Of a stretch of 64,000 nt of DNA, positions 1 to 11,901 are shown piece after piece (the first letter of the stretch is position 1; each line of letters begins with the position of its first letter). Under the pieces are notes generated by a model. It saw only the letters and a program-made list of their open reading frames with translations, made no database searches and had not been told where the DNA came from. Origin of the DNA: Bradyrhizobium sp. BTAi1 (GTDB taxonomy: Bacteria; Pseudomonadota; Alphaproteobacteria; Rhizobiales; Xanthobacteraceae); the NCBI RefSeq assembly GCF_000015165.1, contig NC_009485.1, forward strand, positions 682,001 through 746,000, in the 5' to 3' direction. Both the position numbers and the translations under genes were made by a program.

Positions 1-1
1 T

Positions 2-76
2 GGCTATCTGCGGGCCCGTACAGCCGAGCAGCGCGCCGGCGTGGAGCAGGGCATCACGCCGCGCGTCCGGCCATGA
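2..76 (+). CDS. C-terminal tail of an unidentified protein (partial)
   Basis: An open frame enters from the left edge and ends at TGA 74-76. The 24 visible residues are arginine-rich and end in TPRVRP. Nothing in so short a tail identifies a family. It is listed because the frame is open to the edge and the stop falls about 130 bp before the next gene, as expected for a real gene end. It could be a chance frame. Confidence 0.35.
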   Translation, partial: GYLRARTAEQRAGVEQGITPRVRP

Positions 77-206
77 CCAGTATCGCTCATAGCGACGATT
101 AACCGCGACAAAAATCGGCGGTGACAGCCGATGACAGCGGCGCGAATTGCGCTATGGTCCTCCACCAAAGAAGCGGCCAACAGAGCCGCGCCTCAGGAGG
201 AAGACC

Positions 207-998
207 ATGGATGTGACCCGCCGGGACTCCGGCCATCTCATGCTGATCACGCCCGAGCGCGTCTTCTACGCCGGGCTGCTCGGCCGTCCGCGCCAGCGCT
301 GCTCGGGTGCGTTCCACATTTACGTCGCGCTTACCGGCAGCCTCCGGCTGCTGCCCGAGGGGGGCGAGGAGCGCTGCGGCGAGCTGCTGGTCGTGCCGCC
401 CAACAAGCAGCATACGATCGAGAGCGATTATCGCACCGTGATCGTCGTGACGATCGAGCCGGAAAGCGTGCCGATCGGCACGCTGGATCGTTTCGCCAGC
501 AAAGTTACGCGCGAGGCGGAGGCCTATGGCTGCCGCATCCGCGCCGCCTATGAGGAGCTGGTGCAGCGGCCGCTGAGCGGCGACGTCACCAGCGCGATCT
601 TCGATCGGCTGTGCTTCGGCGAGGTGTTGCCGCAGCGTTCGCTCGACCCGCGCGTGGTCAAGGCGATCGGCCTGATCAGCCGTTTCTCCGGCGAGCCAGC
701 CACCGCCGAGAGCTGCGCGGCGGCGGTCGGGCTGTCGACCTCGCGTTTCCTGCATCTGTTCAAGGAGGAGACCGACATCTCCTTCCGCTCGTTCCGGGCC
801 TGGAAACGCGCGCGGCATCTGCTGAACTACGCCAACCAGGATCTCAACCTCGCACATCTTGCGCAGGACATCGGCTATCCCGATTCGACCCATTTCAGCC
901 ATTCGATCCGCCGCTTCTATGGCCTGAAGCCGCGCGCGATCTTCTCTGGCTCGCGCGATCTCGCGATTTACCGCGCCGGCGAGGCGGCCTTGACCTGA
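207..998 (+). CDS. AraC-family transcriptional regulator
   Basis: A 263-residue regulator. The N-terminal half (about 1-150) looks like a cupin-type sensor domain with a PNKQH motif near residue 75. The C-terminal ~100 residues carry two helix-turn-helix units: the first contains SRFLHLFKEE, the second DSTHFSHSIRRFYGLKPRA, the AraC signature. The start at 207 has AGGAGG 6 bp upstream; an upstream in-frame start at 147 lacks such a site. It converges on the P-type ATPase and the two 3' ends overlap by 31 bp. Effector and targets are unknown. Confidence 0.88.
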   Translation: MDVTRRDSGHLMLITPERVFYAGLLGRPRQRCSGAFHIYVALTGSLRLLPEGGEERCGELLVVPPNKQHTIESDYRTVIVVTIEPESVPIGTLDRFASKVTREAEAYGCRIRAAYEELVQRPLSGDVTSAIFDRLCFGEVLPQRSLDPRVVKAIGLISRFSGEPATAESCAAAVGLSTSRFLHLFKEETDISFRSFRAWKRARHLLNYANQDLNLAHLAQDIGYPDSTHFSHSIRRFYGLKPRAIFSGSRDLAIYRAGEAALT

Positions 999-3550
999 TC
1001 GGGTCTCGCGGCGCGCCGCGTGAGGGCGGCGCGCAGCGGGAACTTCGACAGTTCGAGCACGATCAGCGTCGCGATGGCGGCGCCTGCCGTCAGCATCAGA
1101 TCGTCGGCGTGCAGCGGGCCGAACCGGAACAGCGCCGTTGCGGCGGGCAGCGTCAGGCTGGTCGCGAGCACGGCGATGACGAAGCCGATCACCAGCAGCA
1201 GCACCCGATTCGGCCGCAGCAGCGCGTCGCGCAGCGAGCTCGAGAACGAGCGGTTGACGAAGATCAGGCTGACGATCACCGACACCAGCACGAAGAACAC
1301 CAAGGCGCGGATCTCGTCGGCGGGCATGCCGGCCCGGCTCGCCAGCAGCAGCACGGCTCCGGTCACCCCCATCGCCAGGATGCCCTGCAGCGCGCCCCAC
1401 AGCACCAGCGGGCGCGGCAGCAGCGGCTCCTGCGGATCGCGCGGCGGCCGCCGCATGATGTCGCTTTCCTCGGTCTCGGCCTCGAACACCAGCGAGCAGA
1501 CGGGATCGATGATCATCTCGAGAAAGGCGATGTGCACCGGGCCGAGCAGCAATGGCAGGCCGGTCACGAGCGGCAGCAGCGCCAGCCCGGCGATCGGGAA
1601 ATGCACCGCAAGAATGAAGCTCATCGCCTTGCGCAGATTGTCGTAGATCCGCCGGCCCAGCTGGACCGCCTTGACGATCGAGCCGAAATCGTCGTCGAGC
1701 AGCACGATCGCGGCGGCCTCGCGCGCGACATCGGTGCCGCGCCCGCCCATCGCGATGCCGATATGGGCGGCCTTCAGCGACGGCGCATCGTTGACGCCGT
1801 CGCCGGTCATCGCGACGATCTCGCCATCGGCCTTGAGCGCCGAGACGATGCGCAGCTTCTGCTCCGGCATGATGCGCGCAAACGCCGTCGGCCGGCGCGC
1901 CGCCTGCGCCAGCGTCTCGTCGTCGAGTGCCGACAGCTCGGCGCCGGTGATGACGCGCTCAGGATCGAGCCCGGCCTGCCGCGCGATCGCCGCCGCCGTG
2001 GCCGGATAATCGCCGGTGATCATGATGATTCGAATGCCGGCGGAGCGGCATTGCGCGACGGCATCGGCGACCTCCGGCCGCAGCGGATCGGCGAAGCCGA
2101 CCAGGCCGCAGAAGCTGTACGTGAAGCCCTGCTGGGTGTCCGGCAGCGCCTCGTCGCGCCAGCTCGCTTCGGCGACGCCTAGCACGCGCAGTCCTTCGGC
2201 GGCGAGGGTCTCGACACGCGCCTGCAACGCCTCCAGCGCGGCGCCGCCGAGACCGCAGAGCGTCGCGATCGCCTCCGGCGCGCCCTTGGCGGCGACGACC
2301 GTCGCGCCGTCGCGCGACCAGACATTGGTCATGGCGAGCAGATCCGGACGCAGGCCGTAACGCCGTTGCAGGGTGGCGCCGACGATCGCTTCGGTGTCGA
2401 GCGCCTGCAGGGCGCGCTCCATCGGATCATGCGATTGCGGGTCGCAGGCGAGCACGGCGGTGGCGACGAGATCGCGGAACGCCGCCGTCACCGCCTCCGG
2501 CGTTGCACCGGCGGGGTGCAGACCCTCGCCGTCGGGACGCACCAGCCGCGCCACCATCATGCGGTTCTGCGTCAGGGTGCCGGTCTTGTCGGTGCACAGC
2601 ACGGTCGCTGCCCCGAGCGATTCGATCGCCGCGGCGCGCCGCGTCAGTACCCGCGCCTGCGAGATCCGCCAGGCGCCCATCGCGAGGAACACGGTGAGCA
2701 CGACCGGGAACTCCTCGGGCAGCATCGACATGCCCAAGGCGATGCCGGCCAGAATTCCCTCCAGCCAGCCGCCGCGATAGAGCGCATAGAGCACGACCGT
2801 GATCGCCACCACGATGCCGCCGCCGATCGCGAACGCCATGACGAGACGTCGCGTCTGCTGCCGCAGGCGCGGAGTCTCGGTCTCCAGCGTGCTGACCGAC
2901 TGGCCGATCCTGCCGATCGCCGTGCGCGGTCCCGTGGCGATCACCTCGGCAATGCCGCCGCCGCGCACCACGAGGCTGCCCGAGAACACGAAGGGCTGAT
3001 CGTCGCCGCCAGCCGTTGCGGCCACGTCGATCGCGGCGTCAGCGGCCGGCCGTTTGCGGACCGGCACGGACTCGCCGGTCAGCAGCGATTCATCCGTCAG
3101 CAGATCGTCACATTGCCGCAGCACCGCGTCGGCCGCGACGCGGTCGCCCTCCGCGAGCACGATGACATCGCCGCGCACCACCTCGCGCCCGGCGATGCGG
3201 CTGCGTTCGCCGTCGCGGATCACCAGCGCGCGCGGGCTGGACAGGTCGCGCAGCGCTTCCAGCACCCGCTCGGTGCGTGCCTCCTGCACGATGGTGATGG
3301 CGACCGAGGCCGAGGCGAACACGCCGAGGAGCAGCGCCTCGGCCAGATCGCCCAGCGCGAGATAGATCCCGGCGCCCGCCAACAGCAGCAGCAGCATCGG
3401 TTCCTGCAGCACATCGGCGATCAGCCGGACGATCGAGCGCGCGCCGGCCTGCGGCAGCTCGTTGAAGCCCTCCGCCTGCAGCCGCCGCGCCGCTTCGGCG
3501 GCGCTCAGGCCAAGCGAGGCGGCTGGCGCTGGTTGTGTATCGATCGGCAT
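968..3550 (-). CDS. Cation-transporting P-type ATPase (P2-like)
   Basis: An 860-residue inner-membrane ATP-driven cation pump. An N-terminal cation-ATPase domain (GLSAAEAARRL) is followed by the actuator motif LTGES (157-161), the membrane motif PEEFP (278-282), the phosphorylation site DKTGTLTQ with D321, and the hinge motif MTGDGVNDAP near residue 580. Six C-terminal membrane helices follow. PEEFP replaces the PEGLP motif of typical calcium pumps and there are no CPC or heavy-metal domains, so a P2-type pump is likely but the ion cannot be named. ATG 3550 is preferred over the upstream frame extension because homology begins there and AGGAC lies just before it. Confidence 0.85.
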   Translation of the reverse strand: MPIDTQPAPAASLGLSAAEAARRLQAEGFNELPQAGARSIVRLIADVLQEPMLLLLLAGAGIYLALGDLAEALLLGVFASASVAITIVQEARTERVLEALRDLSSPRALVIRDGERSRIAGREVVRGDVIVLAEGDRVAADAVLRQCDDLLTDESLLTGESVPVRKRPAADAAIDVAATAGGDDQPFVFSGSLVVRGGGIAEVIATGPRTAIGRIGQSVSTLETETPRLRQQTRRLVMAFAIGGGIVVAITVVLYALYRGGWLEGILAGIALGMSMLPEEFPVVLTVFLAMGAWRISQARVLTRRAAAIESLGAATVLCTDKTGTLTQNRMMVARLVRPDGEGLHPAGATPEAVTAAFRDLVATAVLACDPQSHDPMERALQALDTEAIVGATLQRRYGLRPDLLAMTNVWSRDGATVVAAKGAPEAIATLCGLGGAALEALQARVETLAAEGLRVLGVAEASWRDEALPDTQQGFTYSFCGLVGFADPLRPEVADAVAQCRSAGIRIIMITGDYPATAAAIARQAGLDPERVITGAELSALDDETLAQAARRPTAFARIMPEQKLRIVSALKADGEIVAMTGDGVNDAPSLKAAHIGIAMGGRGTDVAREAAAIVLLDDDFGSIVKAVQLGRRIYDNLRKAMSFILAVHFPIAGLALLPLVTGLPLLLGPVHIAFLEMIIDPVCSLVFEAETEESDIMRRPPRDPQEPLLPRPLVLWGALQGILAMGVTGAVLLLASRAGMPADEIRALVFFVLVSVIVSLIFVNRSFSSSLRDALLRPNRVLLLVIGFVIAVLATSLTLPAATALFRFGPLHADDLMLTAGAAIATLIVLELSKFPLRAALTRRAARPDQVKAASPAR

Positions 3551-3737
3551 TGCACGTCCTGTGATGAAGTAGCAGGAACCGCTTATCGCTGATCCCGGCT
3601 GCCGGCTTGATGCAGAGCAATACCGGGTTGCGGTGCTTCCAACCAGCGAGTCAACGCAAGCAGATTTGGCCTGGACATCATCATATGTGACCCGGATCAG
3701 CATCGCGCTGCGACGTGCAGCCTATCGAACGAGTGCC

Positions 3738-4604
3738 ATGAGCAATAAAGCCGTCATCACCTGCGCGCTGAACGGCGTGCTCACCGATCCCCGGCAGCAT
3801 CACGTGCCGGTCACGCCCGAGGAGATGGCGCGCGAGGCGCGCCGCGCCTTCGACGCCGGCGCTGCGATCATGCACATCCATCTGCGCCAGCAGGCGCCGG
3901 GCAAGGGTCATCTGCCGTCATGGGAGGTGAGTGTCTCCCGCGAGATTCAGCAGGCGATCCGCGAGGCCTGTCCGGGCGTGATCATCAATCACACCTCGGG
4001 CGTGTCGGGCCCGAACTATCAGGGGGCGCTCGATTGCATCCGGGAGACGCGGCCGGAGATCGCGGCCTGCAATGCAGGCTCGCTGAACTATCTGAAGGTC
4101 AAGGCCGACAACAGCTGGGCATGGCCGCCGATGATGTTCGACAACTCGGTCGAGAAGATCGAGGACTATCTCGCCGCAATGAAGGACGCGCACACGATCC
4201 CGGAGTTCGAGTGCTTCGATGTCGGCATCGTGCGCTGCGTTGGCATGTACCGCCAGACCGGCATGTATGGCGGGCCGCTGGAATACAATTTCGTGATGGG
4301 CGTGGCCTCCGGCATGCCCGCCGATCCCGAACTGCTGCCGATCCTGCTCAGGCTGAAGCTGCCGGAGGCGCATTGGCAGGTCACCGCGATCGGCCGCGCC
4401 GAGATCTGGCCGCTGCATCAGCGCTGCGCCGAACTCGGTGGCCATCTCCGCACCGGCCTGGAGGACACGTTCTATCTCGCCGACGGCACCAAGGTGACCT
4501 CGAACGGCCAGCTGATCGAGGCCATCGCCGCCTGCGCGCGGCGCGCGGGCCGCGAGATCGCCAGCCCCGCCGAGGCGCGGCAGATGTTTGGGACAATCAA
4601 CTGA
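3738..4604 (+). CDS. BKACE family beta-keto acid cleavage enzyme (DUF849)
   Basis: A 288-residue TIM-barrel enzyme of the 3-keto-5-aminohexanoate cleavage (Kce/BKACE) family. Known members condense a beta-keto acid with acetyl-CoA, giving acetoacetate and a new acyl-CoA. Likely metal ligands are H46 and H48 in MHIHLR. The GHLRTGLEDTF segment around residue 235-245 supplies the usual Arg and Glu-Asp pair. The start at 3738 gives the family's normal length; only a weak GAACGAG lies upstream. It heads a plus-strand run with an acyl-CoA ligase and an acyl-CoA carboxylase, which suggests a CoA-dependent degradation route. Substrate unknown. Confidence 0.88.
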   Translation: MSNKAVITCALNGVLTDPRQHHVPVTPEEMAREARRAFDAGAAIMHIHLRQQAPGKGHLPSWEVSVSREIQQAIREACPGVIINHTSGVSGPNYQGALDCIRETRPEIAACNAGSLNYLKVKADNSWAWPPMMFDNSVEKIEDYLAAMKDAHTIPEFECFDVGIVRCVGMYRQTGMYGGPLEYNFVMGVASGMPADPELLPILLRLKLPEAHWQVTAIGRAEIWPLHQRCAELGGHLRTGLEDTFYLADGTKVTSNGQLIEAIAACARRAGREIASPAEARQMFGTIN

Positions 4605-4616
4605 CGCCGGATACTC

Positions 4617-4692
4617 CGTCATTGCGAGCGCAGCGAAGCAATCCAGAGCTGCGCGTGACGCCCTGGATTGCTTCGCTGCGCTCGCAATGACG
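4617..4692. repeat. Perfect inverted repeat, 30-bp arms
   Basis: Left arm 4617-4646 starts CGTCATTGCGAGCGCAGCGA and right arm 4663-4692 is its exact reverse complement, with a 16-nt loop. It starts 12 bp after the BKACE stop and ends 19 bp before the ligase start, so it lies inside a probable transcript and would fold into a long RNA hairpin. A degenerate relative lies at 32646-32726. This matches a palindromic repeat common in Bradyrhizobium intergenic DNA. Confidence 0.9.
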
Positions 4693-4711
4693 CGGATGGA
4701 GAGGGACTAGA

Positions 4712-6313
4712 ATGATGACCAATCTCGACGCCACCGGCGGCGTAGCCGGACCCGGCCGCATCGGCCGGGTCGCGATCGGCGATCTCTTGAAGCGCGCGGC
4801 GCGGCGCTTTCCGGAGCGCGTCGCGATCACTGACGGCAGCCGCCAGGTCACGTTCACCGAGTTGGAGCGTGACGCCAACCGCTTCGCCAATTACCTCGTC
4901 GCCAAGGGGTTGAAGCCGGGTGAGAAGATCGCCACGGTCTGCAACAACTCGATCGAGTTCGTCAAAGCCCTGTTCGGCATCCATCGGGCCGGGCTGGTGT
5001 GGGTGCCGATCAATACCATGCTCGGCCCGGCCGACATGGATTATATCCTCGGTCACGCCGAGGTCCGCTTCGCCATCATCGACGACAATCTCCACGCCCA
5101 GCCGGAGCGGCGCGCGGCGCTGGAAAAGCGCGGCGCCGAGCTGATCGCGATCGACCTCACCGGCACGGCCAAGGCGGCGGAGCTCGCCAGCTTCAACGAG
5201 CTGATCCAGGGCCAGTCTGAGATCGAGCCGGATATCGCGATCAACGATCGTGATCTCGCGATGATCATCTACACCTCCGGCACGACGTCGCGGCCGAAGG
5301 GTGCGATGCATTGCCATCTCGCGGTGGTCATGGCGGTCATGAGCAACTGCATCGAGATGCAGCTGTCGCGCGATGACGGCATCACCGGGCAGTTCCCGTT
5401 GTTCCATTGCGCCGGCCATGTGCTGCTCTTGAGCTATCTCTCGGTCGGCGGCCGCATGGCGCTGATGCGCGGCTTCGATCCGGTGGCCTGCATGGAGGCC
5501 ATCGTGCGCGACCGCCTGACCGTGTTCGTCGGCCTGCCGCTGATGTATCAGGCCATCCTCGATCATCCGCGTCGCAAGGAGTTCGACCTCTCGTATCTGC
5601 GCACCTGTCTCTATACGATGGCGCCGATGGGCCGGCCGCTGCTGGAGCGTGCGATCAAGGAGCTGTGCCCGAACTTCGTGCTGACCAGCGGCCAGACCGA
5701 GATGTATCCGGCGACGACGATGTCGCGGCCGGAGGTCCAGCTCAACCGCTTCGGCAATTATTGGGGCGAGTCGCTGTTCGTCAACGAAACCGCCATCATG
5801 GACGATGCCGGCAATCTGCTGCCGCCGGGCGAGATCGGCGAGCTCGTGCATCGCGGACCCAACGTGATGATGGGCTACTACAAGGACCCCCAATCGACCG
5901 AGGACGCGCGAAAATTCGGCTGGCACCACACCGGCGATCTCGCGGTGATCGAGAATGGCGAGGTGCTGTTCCTCGACCGCAAAAAGGACATGATCAAGTC
6001 CGGCGGCGAGAACGTCGCCTCGGTCAAGATCGAGGAGACCCTCTTGGCGCATCCGGCGGTGCAGAACGCTGCTGTCGTCGGCCTGCCGCATCCGCAATGG
6101 GGCGAGGCGGTATCGGCCTTCGTCAAGCTCAAGCCGGGCGCGCAGGCGAGCGAGACTGAACTGCTCGAGCATTGCCGCAAGTCGCTCGGCGGCTTCCAGG
6201 TGCCGAAGCTCGTCCGCGTGCTCGCGGAGATGCCGATGACTGCCACCGGCAAGCTGCGCAAGGTCGAGCTGCGCCAGGCCTATGGCGACCATTTCGCGGC
6301 GAAGAGCGCGTGA
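4712..6313 (+). CDS. AMP-dependent acyl-CoA synthetase/ligase
   Basis: A 533-residue ANL-superfamily enzyme that should activate a carboxylic acid to its CoA thioester through an acyl-AMP. The P-loop YTSGTTSRPKGAM lies near residue 190. GQTEMYPATT, WHHTGDLAVIE and the C-terminal hinge DRKKDMIKSGGENV follow in the usual order, and the catalytic Lys sits in ATGKLRK. Start ATG 4712 has GGAGAGGG upstream. It lies between a BKACE gene and an acyl-CoA carboxylase and probably supplies their CoA substrate. The acid cannot be deduced; a medium-chain or branched acid is plausible. Confidence 0.9.
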   Translation: MMTNLDATGGVAGPGRIGRVAIGDLLKRAARRFPERVAITDGSRQVTFTELERDANRFANYLVAKGLKPGEKIATVCNNSIEFVKALFGIHRAGLVWVPINTMLGPADMDYILGHAEVRFAIIDDNLHAQPERRAALEKRGAELIAIDLTGTAKAAELASFNELIQGQSEIEPDIAINDRDLAMIIYTSGTTSRPKGAMHCHLAVVMAVMSNCIEMQLSRDDGITGQFPLFHCAGHVLLLSYLSVGGRMALMRGFDPVACMEAIVRDRLTVFVGLPLMYQAILDHPRRKEFDLSYLRTCLYTMAPMGRPLLERAIKELCPNFVLTSGQTEMYPATTMSRPEVQLNRFGNYWGESLFVNETAIMDDAGNLLPPGEIGELVHRGPNVMMGYYKDPQSTEDARKFGWHHTGDLAVIENGEVLFLDRKKDMIKSGGENVASVKIEETLLAHPAVQNAAVVGLPHPQWGEAVSAFVKLKPGAQASETELLEHCRKSLGGFQVPKLVRVLAEMPMTATGKLRKVELRQAYGDHFAAKSA

Positions 6314-6332
6314 GCCGCTCCACCAACTCCTT

Positions 6333-6463
6333 CGTCATTCCGGGATGGTCCGAAAGGCCAGGCCCGGAATCCATCACCACGATCGTGAGTATGGAGTCCG
6401 GGCTCGCGCTTCCGCCTTCGCTCTTCGAGCTGCGGCCGACAAGCCGCGCGTCCCGGAATGACG
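6333..6463. repeat. Intergenic palindromic repeat
   Basis: CGTCATTCCGGGA (6333-6345) is matched by its exact reverse complement at 6451-6463. Inner segments (GGCCCGGAATCCAT, GAGTCCGGGCTCGCGC) extend the fold. It fills most of the 172-bp gap between the ligase and the carboxylase beta gene, which may still be cotranscribed. Confidence 0.75.
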
Positions 6464-6485
6464 ATCAATAGCGAGCTTGTTGCTT

Positions 6486-8098
6486 ATGGCCATCATCGAC
6501 AACACCATCTCTCCCACCGGCGCCGCCTTCCAGGCCAATCGTGACGGCATGCTCGGCCTGATCGGGCGCATGCGTGATCTCGAGGCGCGGACGCGCAATG
6601 CCTCCGCTGCGGCGAAAGATCGTTTCCATCAGCGCGGCCAGCTGTTGCCGCGTGAGCGCGTCGCGCTGGTGCTCGATCCCGGCGCGCCGTTCCTGGAGCT
6701 GTCGACCCTGGCTGGCTACATGTTCGATGTGCCGGACCCGGCGAAGAGCGTGCCGGGCGGTGGCGTCGTGGCCGGCATCGGCTTCGTCTCCGGCGTGCGC
6801 TGCATGGTGTCGGCCAACGACGCCGGCATCGATGCCGGCGCGCTGCAGCCTTACGGCCTCGACAAGACCCTGCGGGTGCAGGAGCTGGCACTGGAGAACA
6901 AGCTGCCTTACGTGCAGCTGGTCGAGAGCGCCGGCGCCAATCTGCTGCGCTACCGCGTCGAGGATTTCGTGCGTGGCGGCAACATCTTTCGCAATCTCGC
7001 GCGGCTGTCGGCGGCGGGACTGCCGGTCGTGACGGTGACGCACGGCTCCTCCACGGCGGGGGGCGCCTACCAGACCGGTCTGTCCGATTACATCGTCATG
7101 GTCCGCGGCCGCACTCGCGCCTTCCTCGCCGGGCCGCCGCTCTTGAAGGCCGCGACCGGCGAGATCGCCACCGAGGAGGAGCTCGGCGGCGCCGAGATGC
7201 ACACCTCGGTCTCGGGTCTCGGCGACTACCTTGCCGAGGACGACCGCGACGCTTTGCGCATCGCCCGCGAGATCATGGGCAAGCTGAACTGGGACCGGCC
7301 ATCGCGTGACGCGACGACGGCGAAGCCGCCGCGCTACGACCAGGAGGAACTGCTCGGCATCATGCCGCTCGACCATAAGCGCCCCGTCGACATGCGCCAG
7401 GTCATCGCCAGGATTGTCGACGACAGCGACTTCGTCGAGATGTCTCCGAACTACGGCCCCGCCACGGTGTGCGGCCATGCCCGCATCGAGGGCCAGGCGA
7501 TCGGCATCGTCACCAACAACGGCCCGCTCGATCCCGCCGGCGCCAACAAGGCGACGCATTTCATCCAGGCCTGCTGTCAGACCCGGACGCCGATCCTTTA
7601 TCTCAACAACACCACCGGCTACATCGTCGGCCGCGCCTATGAGGAGGCCGGCATGATCAAGCACGGCTCCAAGATGATCCAGGCGGTGACTTCGGCGACG
7701 GTGCCGCAGATCACGATCTATTGCGGCGCCTCGTTCGGTGCCGGCAATTACGGCATGTGCGGCCGCGGCTTCCATCCGCGCTTCTGCTTCTCCTGGCCGA
7801 ATGCCAAGACCGCCGTGATGGGCGGCGAGCAGGCGGCCGAGACGATGGCGATCGTGACGGAAGCGGCCGCGGCGCGCCGCGGCAAGCCGGTCGAGCGCGA
7901 GAAGCTCGACGCCATGAAGGCGCAGATCGTCAGCGTGTTCGACAGCCAGATGGACGTGTTCGCGACCTCCGCCCGCGTGCTCGACGATGGCGTGATCGAT
8001 CCGCGCGACACCCGCGCCGTGCTGTCGGAGGTGCTGGCGATCTGCCGCGAGGCTGAGGCGCGTGAGCCGCAGCGCATGCAGTTCTCGGTGGCCAGGCC

Positions 8099-8102
<4 letters not shown>
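6486..8102 (+). CDS. Acyl-CoA carboxylase, carboxyltransferase (beta) subunit
   Basis: A 538-residue biotin-dependent carboxyltransferase of the methylcrotonyl/geranyl-CoA carboxylase type. It moves the carboxyl group from carboxybiotin to an acyl-CoA. N-half features are LLPRERV and the oxyanion loop TAGGAYQTGLSDY. C-half features are FGAGNYGMCGRGFHPRF and SWPNAKTAVMGGEQAAE, the MCC/GCC signature. ATG 6486 is preferred to two TTG codons just upstream because family homology begins there. Its stop overlaps the alpha-subunit ATG as ATGA. With the alpha subunit it should form the holoenzyme; neighbours do not fix the acyl group. Confidence 0.92.
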
Positions 8103-10075
<1,973 letters not shown>

Positions 10076-10169
10076 GCATTGAACGGGCTTATCTGTAAGG
10101 CAACTGCCCTACCCAGAATCGCTCTGGCGCAGGCCTTGCTTCCGTTGCCAGCGCGGGTACCGGCCAGTC

Positions 10170-10532
10170 TCACTGGTGCAATTGCCGCTTCAACGTCGCC
10201 ACCAGCCGGGCGGTCTGGAACGGCTTCGAAAGCAGCGGCGCGGTGGCGAATTCTTCCGGACATTGGTCGACGGCATAGCCGGTCACGGCGACGAAGGGCA
10301 CACCGGCGGCGATCAAGGCGCGGGCGATCGGTGCCGAGGTCTCCTGGCCGAGATTGACGTCGAGCACGGCGAGATCGCAACGCTGTCGCTCCAGGAGATG
10401 CAGCGCCTTCGCGACCGTCGGCGCGACACCAACGACGTTGAAGCCTGCTTCCTCCAGCTCGACGGAGAGATCGAAGCCGATCATGGGATCGTCCTCGACG
10501 ATCAGGACATTGATCTTGTCAGCGACGGGCAT
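10170..10532 (-). CDS. Single-domain response regulator (CheY-like receiver)
   Basis: A 120-residue lone receiver domain. Acidic pocket E13-D14-D15, phospho-acceptor D58 in LAVLDVNLG, T84 and K103 in LLSKPFQ are all present. There is no output domain. Its start overlaps the end of the HWE kinase gene by 14 bp on the same strand, so the two should be cotranslated and form a pair. As with other HWE-associated lone receivers, it may act as a phosphate sink or pass phosphate on to another protein. Confidence 0.9.
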   Translation of the reverse strand: MPVADKINVLIVEDDPMIGFDLSVELEEAGFNVVGVAPTVAKALHLLERQRCDLAVLDVNLGQETSAPIARALIAAGVPFVAVTGYAVDQCPEEFATAPLLSKPFQTARLVATLKRQLHQ

Positions 10533-11901
10533 GGATGCTGCCGCGGCTGAGGCGTTGCAGGGGGCATCTCAGGTGCCAGCGCAGTCCGGCGGGCGCGAAA
10601 TCGACATCGACCATCCCATCCAGCCCGGCCCCGACCATGTCGGAGATCACGCGGCTTCCGAAGCCGCTATGTGTCGGCGGCGAAACCGCGGGGCCGCCGC
10701 TTTCGCGCCAAATCATCTCCAAGTCGTCGCCGTCGCGGACCCAGCGGAGCGTGACATGTCCGTCGTCATTGGACAGCGCGCCATATTTGGCGGCGTTGGT
10801 CGCGAGCTCGTGCACCGCCATGCCGATCGCCTGCGCCGCTTCCGGCGTCAACTCGATCTCCGGGCCGTCGATCGCGATGCGGTTGCCGACCAGGTCGCTG
10901 AACGCGCCGAGCTGGGAACGGACCAGGCCGCCGAGCGGAATGAAGCGCCAGTCGTTCTGGATCAGGAGATCCTGATTGCTCGCGATCGCCTGCAGGCGCT
11001 GCAGGAAGCGTTCGAGATCGAGCGGCCGGCCTCGGCGTGTCATCTGCCGGGCGATGGCCTGCACCAGCGACAGCAGGTTCTTGCTGCGATGATTGACCTC
11101 GGCGAGCAAGGTGCGCAGTTGCTCCCTGGTTTGGCGCTTGTCGGTGATGTCGCGCACGATCTTGGACGCGCCGATGATGCGGCCATGGGAGTCGCGGACC
11201 GGCGAGACCGTCACCGACACGTCGATCAACGCGCCGTCCTTGCGCAGGCGGATCGTCTCGAAATTGTCGATGATCTCGCCGGAGACCACGGTGGCGAGGA
11301 TGCGGTCCTCCTCGGCCTGGCGCTCCAGCGGGATGATGGTGCGGATCGAGCGGTTGATCATCTCCTCTTCCGAGAAGCCGAAGATGCGCTCGGCGCTCTT
11401 GTTCCAGCTGGTGATGGTGCCGTCCAGGGTCTTGCTGACGACGCCGTCGGACGACGAGGCGACGATGGCGGCCAGCATGGCGGCGCCGCGTTCGGCCTTC
11501 TTGGTCAAGGTCACGTCGCGGATGATCGCCGAAATGCCGACCACAGCCGCCTGCGGGTTGCGCACCGGCGAATAGGTCATGGACACCTCGATCGGCCGGC
11601 CCTGTTTGCTGAGCAGGACCGTCTCGAAGCTCTCGACCGATTCGCCCGTCGCGATCCGGTCTCGAATGTCGCGCGCCTGCTCGTGCAGTTCAGCGGGAAT
11701 GATGTCCGCAACGGGCCTGCCGATCATCTCCGTTGCGCTATAGCCAAGCATCCGTTCGCAGGCGGCATTCCAGCTGCGGATGGATCCGTCCGTGGTCGTG
11801 CTCAGGATCGCATCGGCCGACGAGGCAACGATCGCGGCGAGATGAGCCGTGTCGTGATCGCTCACATGGGCCATGGGGGAGGCGCCGGGCATTCCGTGCA
11901 C
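10519..11901 (-). CDS. PAS-PAS HWE-family sensor histidine kinase
   Basis: A 460-residue soluble kinase without membrane segments. Two PAS domains (about 17-135 and 140-258) share the repeated motif AAIVASS.D and each ends in IIRDVT/IVRDIT. The kinase core is HWE type: H271 in EVNHRSKNLL, the N-box HELATNAAKYGALS (N369), and W398-E400. The GTG start at 11901 has GGAG 8 bp upstream; ATG 11892 is too far from that site. It is followed by an overlapping single-domain receiver. PAS ligand or cofactor is unknown; there is no clear flavin-binding NCR motif. Confidence 0.9.
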   Translation of the reverse strand: MHGMPGASPMAHVSDHDTAHLAAIVASSADAILSTTTDGSIRSWNAACERMLGYSATEMIGRPVADIIPAELHEQARDIRDRIATGESVESFETVLLSKQGRPIEVSMTYSPVRNPQAAVVGISAIIRDVTLTKKAERGAAMLAAIVASSSDGVVSKTLDGTITSWNKSAERIFGFSEEEMINRSIRTIIPLERQAEEDRILATVVSGEIIDNFETIRLRKDGALIDVSVTVSPVRDSHGRIIGASKIVRDITDKRQTREQLRTLLAEVNHRSKNLLSLVQAIARQMTRRGRPLDLERFLQRLQAIASNQDLLIQNDWRFIPLGGLVRSQLGAFSDLVGNRIAIDGPEIELTPEAAQAIGMAVHELATNAAKYGALSNDDGHVTLRWVRDGDDLEMIWRESGGPAVSPPTHSGFGSRVISDMVGAGLDGMVDVDFAPAGLRWHLRCPLQRLSRGSIHARR

